DNA from: an uncultured Candidatus Pelagibacter sp.
GTDB lineage: Bacteria > Pseudomonadota > Alphaproteobacteria > Pelagibacterales > Pelagibacteraceae
Assembly: GCA_905612495.1 (NCBI GenBank)
Contig: CAJQSF010000042.1
Coordinates: forward strand, 1-56,718
DNA: 56,718 bases
Direction of reading: 5' to 3'
The notes under the pieces: model-generated
What the model was told of the DNA's origin: nothing
The model's input: the letters and a program-made list of their open reading frames with translations, nothing else
Databases searched by the model: none
Program-made: the position numbers and the translations under genes
Shown here: in pieces, positions 48,426 to 56,718 of the stretch
Position numbering within the stretch: position 1 is the stretch's first letter
How the letters are laid out: each line of letters opens with the position of its first letter

Positions 48426-49682
48426 ATGGAATATTTTACTAATATTATAAAAAAATATAATAAATTAAAAACACACAAAAGACTATCAATCATCTATAAT
48501 ACAAATTTTAATACATTCGAATTTATAAAAATAAAATCTTTTTTTAAAAGGTTATCAAATCCTAATAAAATATTAATTAGCCCAAACACTTGGACAGAAC
48601 TTTTTCCACCCAGTGAATTAAAATTATCTAAAGTAGATTATTATATAAATGATGAAAACTATAAAAAGTTTATTTCGCATGACACTATTGGTAGAAGCTT
48701 CGAATCTTTAACAAAACAAAAAAATAATATTGAAGGGTCAATAATTATAAATTTAAAAAATGTAACAATAAAAGATAATTCCCTCTTAACTTTAATAAAT
48801 AAAAATTTATCGATAGCAGAAATATATGGAGATGACTCATGGTTTAATTTTAGATTGAATAGGTGGCCCTTACGCCATAATTTTCATTTAGCAAAAATTA
48901 AAATTAAAAATACCAATATTTATAAAAGAATAAAAATTTACTCTATCGAAAAAAAATTATTAAATATTAAAGAAAAAGCAATCCTTCTCAGTCCCATCGT
49001 TGAAGATAATTTTTTTCATTGGATATTTGATACAATGTCTAAATTATATTTTATTGAAAAAATTCCTAAACTTAAAAATTATCCACTTATACTTAGGAAG
49101 CCACTAAATAAATACCAAAAAGATATGTTTAAAATATTTGAGATAAAAAATAAGATTATTTATACAAATGGAAAATCATTCAATGCAAAAAATATTTTAA
49201 TTCCAACTATACCTTCTCCACCGGCTTATTCTAAACCTTTGATTAATTGGTTAAGAAAAAAATTTTTAAATAATATTCAGAAAAAAAATACAAGAATTAA
49301 AAGAATTTATATTTCTAGGAGTGATGCAAGTCATAGAAAAATTATAAACGATAAAGAAATATCTAATTTCTTGGAAAAATATAATTTTAAAACTCTAATA
49401 CTAAGTGAAATGAAACTAGAGGATCAAATAAATCATTTTAGGTGTGCGGATATTATAGTTCTAACTCATGGATCGGGAGGTTCTCATTTACTTTTTGCCA
49501 AGAAAAGTTCCAAAATAATTGAACTTCAAGCACCATCTCAAATAAACAATACGTGGTGTGTTGTGTCAAAATTAATCGGGTGTAGTTATGGATTTTTAAT
49601 TGGCGATGAAAAAAAGAATCATAATTCTAACTACAAAATTGATTTATCAAAATTAAAAAAACTAATAAACAAAGCCCTATGA
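48426..49682 (+). CDS. Glycosyltransferase family 61-like (DUF563)
   Basis: FFHWIFDTMSKLYFIE; RIYISRSDASHRKIINDKEI; VLTHGSGGSHLLFA. Confidence 0.85.
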   Translation: MEYFTNIIKKYNKLKTHKRLSIIYNTNFNTFEFIKIKSFFKRLSNPNKILISPNTWTELFPPSELKLSKVDYYINDENYKKFISHDTIGRSFESLTKQKNNIEGSIIINLKNVTIKDNSLLTLINKNLSIAEIYGDDSWFNFRLNRWPLRHNFHLAKIKIKNTNIYKRIKIYSIEKKLLNIKEKAILLSPIVEDNFFHWIFDTMSKLYFIEKIPKLKNYPLILRKPLNKYQKDMFKIFEIKNKIIYTNGKSFNAKNILIPTIPSPPAYSKPLINWLRKKFLNNIQKKNTRIKRIYISRSDASHRKIINDKEISNFLEKYNFKTLILSEMKLEDQINHFRCADIIVLTHGSGGSHLLFAKKSSKIIELQAPSQINNTWCVVSKLIGCSYGFLIGDEKKNHNSNYKIDLSKLKKLINKAL

Positions 49683-49884
49683 TTAATGTTTAAGTTTTTT
49701 TTTGATTACAATAAAAAGTTTCAAATAGAGAACATCTATCGAACGGTTGGAGTTGGAAAATATATTACACTTGCAGCTATTTATACAAGTTTCACTTTTC
49801 CTCCTTGTATATTTTTGCTCTCAAATGTTCCGATCATATTTCTTTTAAAATCACTAGATTATTTAGACAGGATAATGTTTTTGA

Positions 49885-49936
49885 TGGTGCCCCAGCACGG
49901 AGTCGAACCGCCGACCTATTGATTGCAAATCAATTG
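49885..49936 (-). pseudogene. tRNA-Thr 3'-part remnant (copy C)
   Basis: tggtgccccagcacggagtcgaaccgccgacctattgattgcaaatcaattg, 3-4 mismatches to 53662-53713. Confidence 0.85.
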
Positions 49937-50031
49937 TTATTAAATAATTATTTTATATTTTATTTGTTTTTCTTTCATTGATACTGTTATTACGGTAATT
50001 ATTCCCGTAAATTTATATTTAATTTTCATAA

Positions 50032-51087
50032 ATGAGTATGGCTCCAAATAACATTACCGAACAAGTAAAATTCAATGAGGAATTAATCTCGTGTCAAAAA
50101 TTTGTAAAACTTAATTCTAATAATGCAGTAGCACATTACAATTTAGGTGTCATCTTACAAAAAGTTGGGAAATTATATGAGGCTGAAATAAGTTACAAAA
50201 AAGCTACAGAAATTAAATACAATTTTACAGCAGCTTATTACAATTTAGCTAACACGCAGAGAAAACTTGAAAAATTAGACGAAGCTGAAGTTAATTATAA
50301 AAAAACATTAAAAATTAATCCTAACTTTGCTGAAGCATACTATAATTTAGGCAATACCTTTAAAGATCTCGGAAAATTAGACGAAGCTGAAATAAATTTT
50401 ATAAAAACTTTAGAACTTAAACCTGAACTAGTCGAGGCACATAAAAATTTAGATATAATATCAAAACAAAAAAAACTATTATTAAATATTTTTCCAAAAA
50501 AAAATATTCATGAAATAAAAAAACTAATTACTTTAAGGTCTGAATTTAAATTAAAACCAAATCCATTTATATATAAAAGAAGTATAGAACCAGAGCTTCT
50601 TGCTAGACTGAATGAAATTAAAGCTGGAGAAATTGATAAAAATAATTTTCAAGATGCTCGTTTTGGAAATGGCAAACATTCCGACTTCAATTTATTTGAT
50701 GACCAGTCCTCAGTCATAAAAAATGTAAAAAAAGATTTAATTAGTATTATGAGTAAAGTTATTCAATCAGATGTCTACATCAAAGAATCTTTTTTTAATA
50801 TTTTAAGATCAGGAAGTGGTGTTACACCGCATAAACACGCAAATGCTTTCGATAAAACAAGTGGATTAATTAATCAAAAATATAGTCTTACTTACTACGT
50901 GTCTATAGGTGATCAAAATTGTAGTGAACCAGGTATTTTAAAACTTCACAATCCTGAAGAAGAAATTTTACCTTCTGAAGGTACAATAGTTATCTTTGAA
51001 GCCGGTCGGATGCATTCAGCAACTTATAACGGAAACAAAAATAGGGTTATGATAGGAGTAAATTTTTATAGTTTTATAAAAATATAA
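50032..51087 (+). CDS. TPR-repeat protein with C-terminal 2OG-Fe(II) oxygenase-like domain
   Basis: AVAHYNLGVILQKVGKLYEAE... TPR units; PHKHAN and MHSATYNGNKNRVMIGVNFYS. Confidence 0.8.
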   Translation: MSMAPNNITEQVKFNEELISCQKFVKLNSNNAVAHYNLGVILQKVGKLYEAEISYKKATEIKYNFTAAYYNLANTQRKLEKLDEAEVNYKKTLKINPNFAEAYYNLGNTFKDLGKLDEAEINFIKTLELKPELVEAHKNLDIISKQKKLLLNIFPKKNIHEIKKLITLRSEFKLKPNPFIYKRSIEPELLARLNEIKAGEIDKNNFQDARFGNGKHSDFNLFDDQSSVIKNVKKDLISIMSKVIQSDVYIKESFFNILRSGSGVTPHKHANAFDKTSGLINQKYSLTYYVSIGDQNCSEPGILKLHNPEEEILPSEGTIVIFEAGRMHSATYNGNKNRVMIGVNFYSFIKI

Positions 51088-51120
51088 TTCTAAATAATTA
51101 TTGAGATTGTTTCAAATTAT

Positions 51121-51164
51121 GCTGCCCCGCACGGAGTCGAACCGCGGACCTATTGATTACAAAT
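51121..51164 (-). pseudogene. tRNA-Thr 3'-part remnant (copy B)
   Basis: ccccgcacggagtcgaaccgcggacctattgattacaaat (51125-51164) identical over 40 nt to the intact tRNA-Thr, ends at anticodon loop. Confidence 0.92.
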
Positions 51165-51297
51165 GAACAAGCTAACAAATTATCCTTTCATTAACTATTG
51201 ATATTACTTACTTCTAGACTCCCATCAAGTTGTTCAAAGAATTTTCACTACAATTTTACTTCAACATATTTTTTATTATGTTAAATATTAACTAATT

Positions 51298-53484
51298 ATG
51301 AAAAGATTAATATTTGCGTTAGTTCTAAATATCTTTGCAAATTTTAATTACGTTACAGCCGAAACTATAACGATGCCGTCAAGTTTGACAGCTGATACCA
51401 CTGCTTTTGTTTTATTATCTTCTTCAGGAACAACACCAAGTATCAGTGGATATACGGCAACAGATTTATTAGCAACTATTGTTGCATCAGCTGGAACTTT
51501 AATTGTTACAACTACCACAGGTTTGGAACAAGCTTCTGGGTATTGTGATTATACTGCAGATAATTCCAGTGAACCTACTAATTGCAAATTAGAAGCTAGT
51601 GATCATCCTGAAATAGGATTTATAGGAACTCAGGCTGAAATAAATGCTGCTCTAGCTACTTTATCTTTTAAAGGTGATGGATCTACTGGATCACCAACTG
51701 TTACACTTTCGATAACACCTGCTGGTAATAATTATAATTCAGCAAATGGTCATTATTATAAAATAGTTAACGATGATGAGATTTCTTTTACAGATTCAAT
51801 AGCAGCAGCTGAAGGATCTACATATAATGGATTATCTGGTTATCTTGTTAGTATAACTTCAGAAGCAGAAAATAATTTTTTAAATGCAAAAGTGAATCAA
51901 AATGCTTGGATTGGTGGTTCTGACAAAGCCTCATTAACTTCAAACTCTCATTCAGTAACCGAAGGAACTTGGGAATGGATATCAGGTCCTGACAACGGAA
52001 AAACTTTTTTTTGTCAAGTAGCAATTAGCGGTAAAGCTAATGCTGCAGATAGTGATTGTACAGTAGCTACTGGTTACTCTTATAATAATTGGAGAAATGC
52101 CGAACCCAACGATCACAGCAGCAATACAACTGGAGAAGAAGATTGTGCGCACATGAGAAGTGATGGAGAGTGGAATGATTTTCCATGTAATTCAACAAGT
52201 GTAGATTATTACATTATTGAATATGGAGGAACTGCAGGTGAAACAGCAACAACTTCTGGATTAACAATATTAACAATAGAATCTTTAGAAGCAAGTGGAA
52301 GTACGCACCAAGCATTTAATGACAAACAATTATCTGGAATAGTGGAAGCTCAAACTGAGAGCATGAAAAGACATATGTTTAATTCGACTAATTCTATTAT
52401 GGATCGAATGGAACAGTTCAGAAGAACCGGGGATAACAAAGGTTTACAGTTAAATGATTTTAGATTGTCACTCATTGATCAAGGAGTAGATAATCATACT
52501 CATGCCAAACTAGCAAAACATTATCTACAAAAATACTCTAAAGAAGTTTCTGATAAAAAAGGATTTAATCTTACAGAGAAAAATATAGAAAAATTTATTA
52601 CTGAACTACCACTTTCAAAATATATGAAACAAGAATTTGGTTTAAAGCCTAAAAAATGGGTTATGTGGAGTGCAGGCTCAATATCTCAAGGAGGTCTTAA
52701 CTTTAGTGTTGGTCAATTAGGTAGAAAAAATAAATCTAATGGATTTACAGTTGGCGCAGATTTAGACTTGAGTGATAATTCCTTATTAGGGTTTGCTTTA
52801 AGGGATGAAACTGAAGATGTAGAGGTTAGTACAAATGGAACTAAGTATAAATCTGATAATTCAACATTATCATTTTATAACACTTGGAAAGCTGATGATG
52901 AAAACTATTTAGATACTTTCATAGGATTTGGGAAAACAAAACAAGCAACTACAAGAATTGTTGATGTTACAAATAAGACTAAAGTTACGGGTGAATTGAA
53001 AAGTAAACAAGCTTTTGGTGCAATTAAGTATAATTTCAAAAAAAATTATAAATTAATTAATCTTAACAATTATTCCATAGTAAATTTTGGTTATAGCATG
53101 TTTGACTCTTATTCAGAAAAAGGTGACAGTAATTTAAAATTAAAATTTGATGATCGTGATCTAAAATCTTATTCTCTTTCTATAGGATCCTTAATAGAGT
53201 CTAAAATAGATTTGAAAAATTCAAAATTTATTCCATATTTAAGAATTGATATAACGGAAGATCTGACTGAAGCTTCTAATTTAAAAGCAAATTATATCTC
53301 AAGCCCCTCTAATCAATATAGCAAAAGTATTAGTAAACATTTCTCAACTATTATTCGGGCAGAGACTGGATTTGATTGGAATTTTAGAAATGATTGGAAT
53401 ATATCATCCACTTTAGAAAGAATTGATAAAAATGGTTTAGGACATCAAAATAGTTTAAAATTTAATGCAAATAAATCTTTTTAG
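51298..53484 (+). CDS. Secreted autotransporter with C-type-lectin-like domain
   Basis: Signal peptide; GYLVSITSEAENNFL...AWIGGSD...WEWISGPDNG...YNNWRNAEPNDHSS..EDCAHM..GEWNDFPC; C-terminal beta-barrel-like domain ending KFNANKSF. Confidence 0.85.
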   Translation: MKRLIFALVLNIFANFNYVTAETITMPSSLTADTTAFVLLSSSGTTPSISGYTATDLLATIVASAGTLIVTTTTGLEQASGYCDYTADNSSEPTNCKLEASDHPEIGFIGTQAEINAALATLSFKGDGSTGSPTVTLSITPAGNNYNSANGHYYKIVNDDEISFTDSIAAAEGSTYNGLSGYLVSITSEAENNFLNAKVNQNAWIGGSDKASLTSNSHSVTEGTWEWISGPDNGKTFFCQVAISGKANAADSDCTVATGYSYNNWRNAEPNDHSSNTTGEEDCAHMRSDGEWNDFPCNSTSVDYYIIEYGGTAGETATTSGLTILTIESLEASGSTHQAFNDKQLSGIVEAQTESMKRHMFNSTNSIMDRMEQFRRTGDNKGLQLNDFRLSLIDQGVDNHTHAKLAKHYLQKYSKEVSDKKGFNLTEKNIEKFITELPLSKYMKQEFGLKPKKWVMWSAGSISQGGLNFSVGQLGRKNKSNGFTVGADLDLSDNSLLGFALRDETEDVEVSTNGTKYKSDNSTLSFYNTWKADDENYLDTFIGFGKTKQATTRIVDVTNKTKVTGELKSKQAFGAIKYNFKKNYKLINLNNYSIVNFGYSMFDSYSEKGDSNLKLKFDDRDLKSYSLSIGSLIESKIDLKNSKFIPYLRIDITEDLTEASNLKANYISSPSNQYSKSISKHFSTIIRAETGFDWNFRNDWNISSTLERIDKNGLGHQNSLKFNANKSF

Positions 53485-53661
53485 ATAAAAAACAATCTAA
53501 CTTTCTTTGTGATAAACCACCCAAACATTGGTTATTTAAAAGTAACTACAAAATAACTAAAACGAGTTCTACTTTCTTCCTTTGTATAGTCTTTGTTCTA
53601 CAATTTTTTTTTATAGATTTTTTTCTTAAGATTCAAAAAGTGAAATAAGTAAAGGATTGTG

Positions 53662-53737
53662 TGGTGCCCCCGCACGGAGTCGAACCGCGGACCTATTGAT
53701 TACAAATCAATTGCTCTACCAGCTGAGCTACAAGGGC
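53662..53737 (-). tRNA. tRNA-Thr(UGU)
   Basis: Reverse complement GCCCTTG-TA-GCTCAGCTGGTAGAGC-A-ATTGA-TTTGTAA-TCAAT-AGGTC-CGCGG-TTCGACT-CCGTG-CGGGGGC-A-CCA. Confidence 0.96.
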
Positions 53738-53998
53738 ATTAAGTTTCTTGATCAGTTTTTAGTTCAATAAGTAATAATAATCAATCCCAAATAAGAAACA
53801 GTTCTAAACGAAAGTAGAAATGTAGTTATGAAAAGTTGCTCAATGTTCACTGGTATTGGAGTTCCCATAGAGTTCCCAACGGCCAAAAAGAACATCATAG
53901 AGTTTCGTAGAGTTCTCGTTCCCGATTAAATATTTGTTAAGATGTGTATTTTCTATTAAACATTGACTATAACTGTTACAAAAATATAATTTCTTATT

Positions 53999-54682
53999 AT
54001 GTTAAAAGAATTCAATATTGATCAGGCACCATTATCACTAAACTCTCTGTTAATAAATTTAGCAGTAGGAGTTTTAGTTTCTATTCTAATAAAAATTCAC
54101 TACAGAAGATTTGGTTCAACAATTACAAATAGAGAAGAATTTAGTAATATCTTTCCATTTATAGTTTTAACAACTGTTTTAATAATTTCTGTTGTAAAGT
54201 CTTCGTTAGCTCTATCTTTGGGACTTGTTGGAGCACTTTCAATTGTTAGATTTAGAACCCCAATAAAAGAGCCTGAAGAATTAGCATATCTATTTATATG
54301 TATAGCTACTGGGTTGGGACTTGGTGCCAATCAAACAGTAGTTACTCTAGTAGCTGTGTTATTTATATTAATAGCTGTTTCAGTTACTAAATTTAAATCT
54401 AGAAATAAAATAGAAAAAAATATGTACTTAACAATAGAACTTTCAGAAATCAAAAATATAGAGAAAGACGAAATTTCAAAAAAAATAAACATCATTCTCT
54501 CTGAAGAATTAAAAAATTTTGATTTAAGACAACTTGATGTAAAAGATAATTTTTTTCAATCAACTTATATTATTGCTATAGATAATGTATCCATGCTAGA
54601 GAAGACTATAGGAAAACTTAATAAATCTTTTCCTAAAATATCTATTAATTATATAGATCAAAATCAAGTGCCAAGCATCTAA
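53999..54682 (+). CDS. DUF4956 membrane protein
   Basis: SLALSLGLVGALSIVRFRTPIKEPEELAYLFICIATGLGLGA. Confidence 0.9.
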   Translation: MLKEFNIDQAPLSLNSLLINLAVGVLVSILIKIHYRRFGSTITNREEFSNIFPFIVLTTVLIISVVKSSLALSLGLVGALSIVRFRTPIKEPEELAYLFICIATGLGLGANQTVVTLVAVLFILIAVSVTKFKSRNKIEKNMYLTIELSEIKNIEKDEISKKINIILSEELKNFDLRQLDVKDNFFQSTYIIAIDNVSMLEKTIGKLNKSFPKISINYIDQNQVPSI

Positions 54683-55371
54683 TGATTGCGATAAACCAAG
54701 GTGAAAGATGTGAAGTAAAATTTGCATCATACCATGTTAATTATCCAGTTATTATAAGTTGGTTAAAATCAAATAATTATAATTTTAAAAAAGAATATAG
54801 AGATAGAATAGTAAATAACCTCTACTTTGACACAAATAATTTAGATGCCTACAAAGATAATATTTACGGTCACTCTTCTAGAATTAAAACAAGATTTAGA
54901 TGGTTTGGTAATTTTAATGAAAATAATTTTGGCAACTTAGAGTTAAAGTTTAAAAGAAATATATATGGATGGAAAGAAAGGTATAAAATTGAAAAATTAA
55001 GATTAGAAAACAATAAAAATTTGAATACAATAAAGAGCACAATTAGTAAACATTTACCTTTTAGGACAAAAATTTTTTTTGAGAAAAATAATATTCCTCA
55101 AATAGTTAATCAATACGAAAGAGAGTACTTTATAAGTAGTGACAAGAAATACAGAATAACGATTGATAGAAATATGAAAGTATTTAACCAGAGGAATAGT
55201 GATAAAATTAACTTAAATAAAGAGGCTATGATACAAAATCATATTATTTTAGAGGTAAAATTTGAAAGATCCTCTTATAATAAAATAGAAAATCTTTTAC
55301 ATAATATACCATTTAGAGCTAGTAGAAATTCAAAATATATAAATTCCATTAAAGCTGTGATGGGGATTTAA
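54682..55371 (+). CDS. VTC-domain protein (polyphosphate polymerase-like)
   Basis: CEVKFA...VNNLYFDTNNLDAYKDNIYGHSSRIKTRFRWFG..LELKFKRN. Confidence 0.85.
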   Translation: MIAINQGERCEVKFASYHVNYPVIISWLKSNNYNFKKEYRDRIVNNLYFDTNNLDAYKDNIYGHSSRIKTRFRWFGNFNENNFGNLELKFKRNIYGWKERYKIEKLRLENNKNLNTIKSTISKHLPFRTKIFFEKNNIPQIVNQYEREYFISSDKKYRITIDRNMKVFNQRNSDKINLNKEAMIQNHIILEVKFERSSYNKIENLLHNIPFRASRNSKYINSIKAVMGI

Positions 55372-56718
55372 ATGAAAATTATATTAAAAAAAAATAAGCC
55401 AGAACAAAAAAAAGTAATCAAAAAATTAAAATTATTTTTTTATTCATTAATAATATTATTTGTTTTTGTTTTAGGTATATGGTCAGAAAGGTATGATACA
55501 AGATTATATCTCCAAAAATCGTTTAAAGAATTTATAGAATTCTCTTCAATTAAAATTTTTTCAAATTTTAATAAAATTGATAAAATTACAATAGATATAA
55601 AATATGAAAATTATCAAAAAATTATGAAATCTAGAGAAAAAGCAATTGAATACGGCAGGTTAAAAGATGAGTTTGTAAAATGGATACCAGCTAAAATTCA
55701 ACTAGATGAAAGACAGATTGATGTAAAGTTAAAACTTAAAGGGACACACGATGATCATTGGGCTCACCCATATAAATGGTCTTTTAAGATTAAGACTAAA
55801 AATAAAGATGACAATATATATGGTTTAAAAAGATTTGCCGTGCAGCACCCCGCAACAATTTCTTATTTGTATGAATGGTTGTTTCATATTGTTTTAAAAG
55901 AAGAAAAATTGATAGCTCATGAAGTAAAATTTATTAATCTTGTAGTTAATGGTAATGACCTTGGTGTTTACATCTTGATAGAACAAATTTCTAAAGAATT
56001 AATTGAAAAAAATAGAAGAAGAGAAGGTCCCATCATCGGTTTTGATAAAGAATTATGGATTGAAGAAGTCAACAATATAGATAATTTAGGTATTAATGAT
56101 ATTCATCAATTTTTTTGGACTGCAAAAATAAAACCAACTAGATTTAAGGAAAGTCAGAAAAATACTATTCAAGAAATTTATTTAAATAAAGGCATAAATC
56201 TTCTTGAAGGTTTTAGAAAAAAAGAATTAAAAGCAGAAAAAGTATTTGATCTAGATCAATTAGCAAAGCTTATGGCTATCAAAGCGGTCTTTGCATCATT
56301 AGATTTTGATTGGAAAGATATAAAATTTTATTATAACCCAATTACAGAGTTATTAGAACCAGTGTCTCGAGAAGTTCATGCTATGCATCATGATCATACT
56401 AAATTAAGTTTATGGGCGTTCAACTCAGAACCAGCTATATTTCCATGGCATAAACAATTTTTGGATCTGCTTTTTGATGACCCTATTTTCCACGAAAAAT
56501 ATTTAATAGAACTTACTAGGATTTCAAAAAAAAATTATTTAGAAAATATTATAGATAGAAATAATAAAGATTTTAAAAAATACTTATCAGCATTAAAAAA
56601 AAATTACCCCACAATTGAAATATTTTCAAAAACAAAACTTGCATCTAATAATAAATTCTTATTTGATAGCCTAAATCCAGTCTCAGGTATTAATGTAAAT
56701 TTTGCCAACTTAAATAAC
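55372..56718 (+). CDS. CotH kinase-like protein (truncated by window end)
   Basis: Open from ATG 55372 to the edge: VKLKLKGTHDDHWAHPYKWSFKIKTK...GNDLGVYILIEQISKELIEKN; operon with DUF4956 and VTC. Confidence 0.8.
   Translation, partial: MKIILKKNKPEQKKVIKKLKLFFYSLIILFVFVLGIWSERYDTRLYLQKSFKEFIEFSSIKIFSNFNKIDKITIDIKYENYQKIMKSREKAIEYGRLKDEFVKWIPAKIQLDERQIDVKLKLKGTHDDHWAHPYKWSFKIKTKNKDDNIYGLKRFAVQHPATISYLYEWLFHIVLKEEKLIAHEVKFINLVVNGNDLGVYILIEQISKELIEKNRRREGPIIGFDKELWIEEVNNIDNLGINDIHQFFWTAKIKPTRFKESQKNTIQEIYLNKGINLLEGFRKKELKAEKVFDLDQLAKLMAIKAVFASLDFDWKDIKFYYNPITELLEPVSREVHAMHHDHTKLSLWAFNSEPAIFPWHKQFLDLLFDDPIFHEKYLIELTRISKKNYLENIIDRNNKDFKKYLSALKKNYPTIEIFSKTKLASNNKFLFDSLNPVSGINVNFANLNN

Noticed and set aside
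49686-49922. ORF 49686-49922 (78 aa)
   Set aside because: C-terminus MVPQHGVEPPTY is translated tRNA-Thr remnant; no supporting motif.

Overview
AT-rich alphaproteobacterial (SAR11/Pelagibacter-like) chromosome segment carrying an apparently complete ~39.5 kb T7-like (pelagiphage/HTVC019P-type) prophage, bounded by a 10-bp direct repeat (gtcttaggaa, 427-436 and 39903-39912). Host to the left: DUF1289 gene. Host to the right: tig-clpP-clpX-lon, then a hypervariable surface/glycan island ending at an intact tRNA-Thr(UGU), then a DUF4956-VTC-CotH operon. The prophage splits a host tRNA-Leu(UAG) in its anticodon loop and carries its own complete tRNA-Leu(UAG). Main points for follow-up: (1) the T7-type RNA polymerase is encoded as two ORFs joined by a TAATG overlap with a Shine-Dalgarno, split near the N-terminal-domain/polymerase-domain boundary; (2) the tRNA-Leu disruption and replacement, which also separates tig from its neighbouring tRNA; (3) mirror-symmetric heptamer arrays (TGCAACA/TGTTGCA) flanking the att core, plus a 16-bp palindrome of the same heptamer in the phage intergenic region; (4) a leader with crossing, mutually exclusive long inverted repeats before two RHH-like regulators, one fused to a sigma-region-4-like HTH; (5) a tandem series of tRNA-Thr 3'-part remnants bounding single-gene cassettes without an integrase, plus a decayed copy of one cargo gene. 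No searches were run; all family calls come from motif recognition and synteny.
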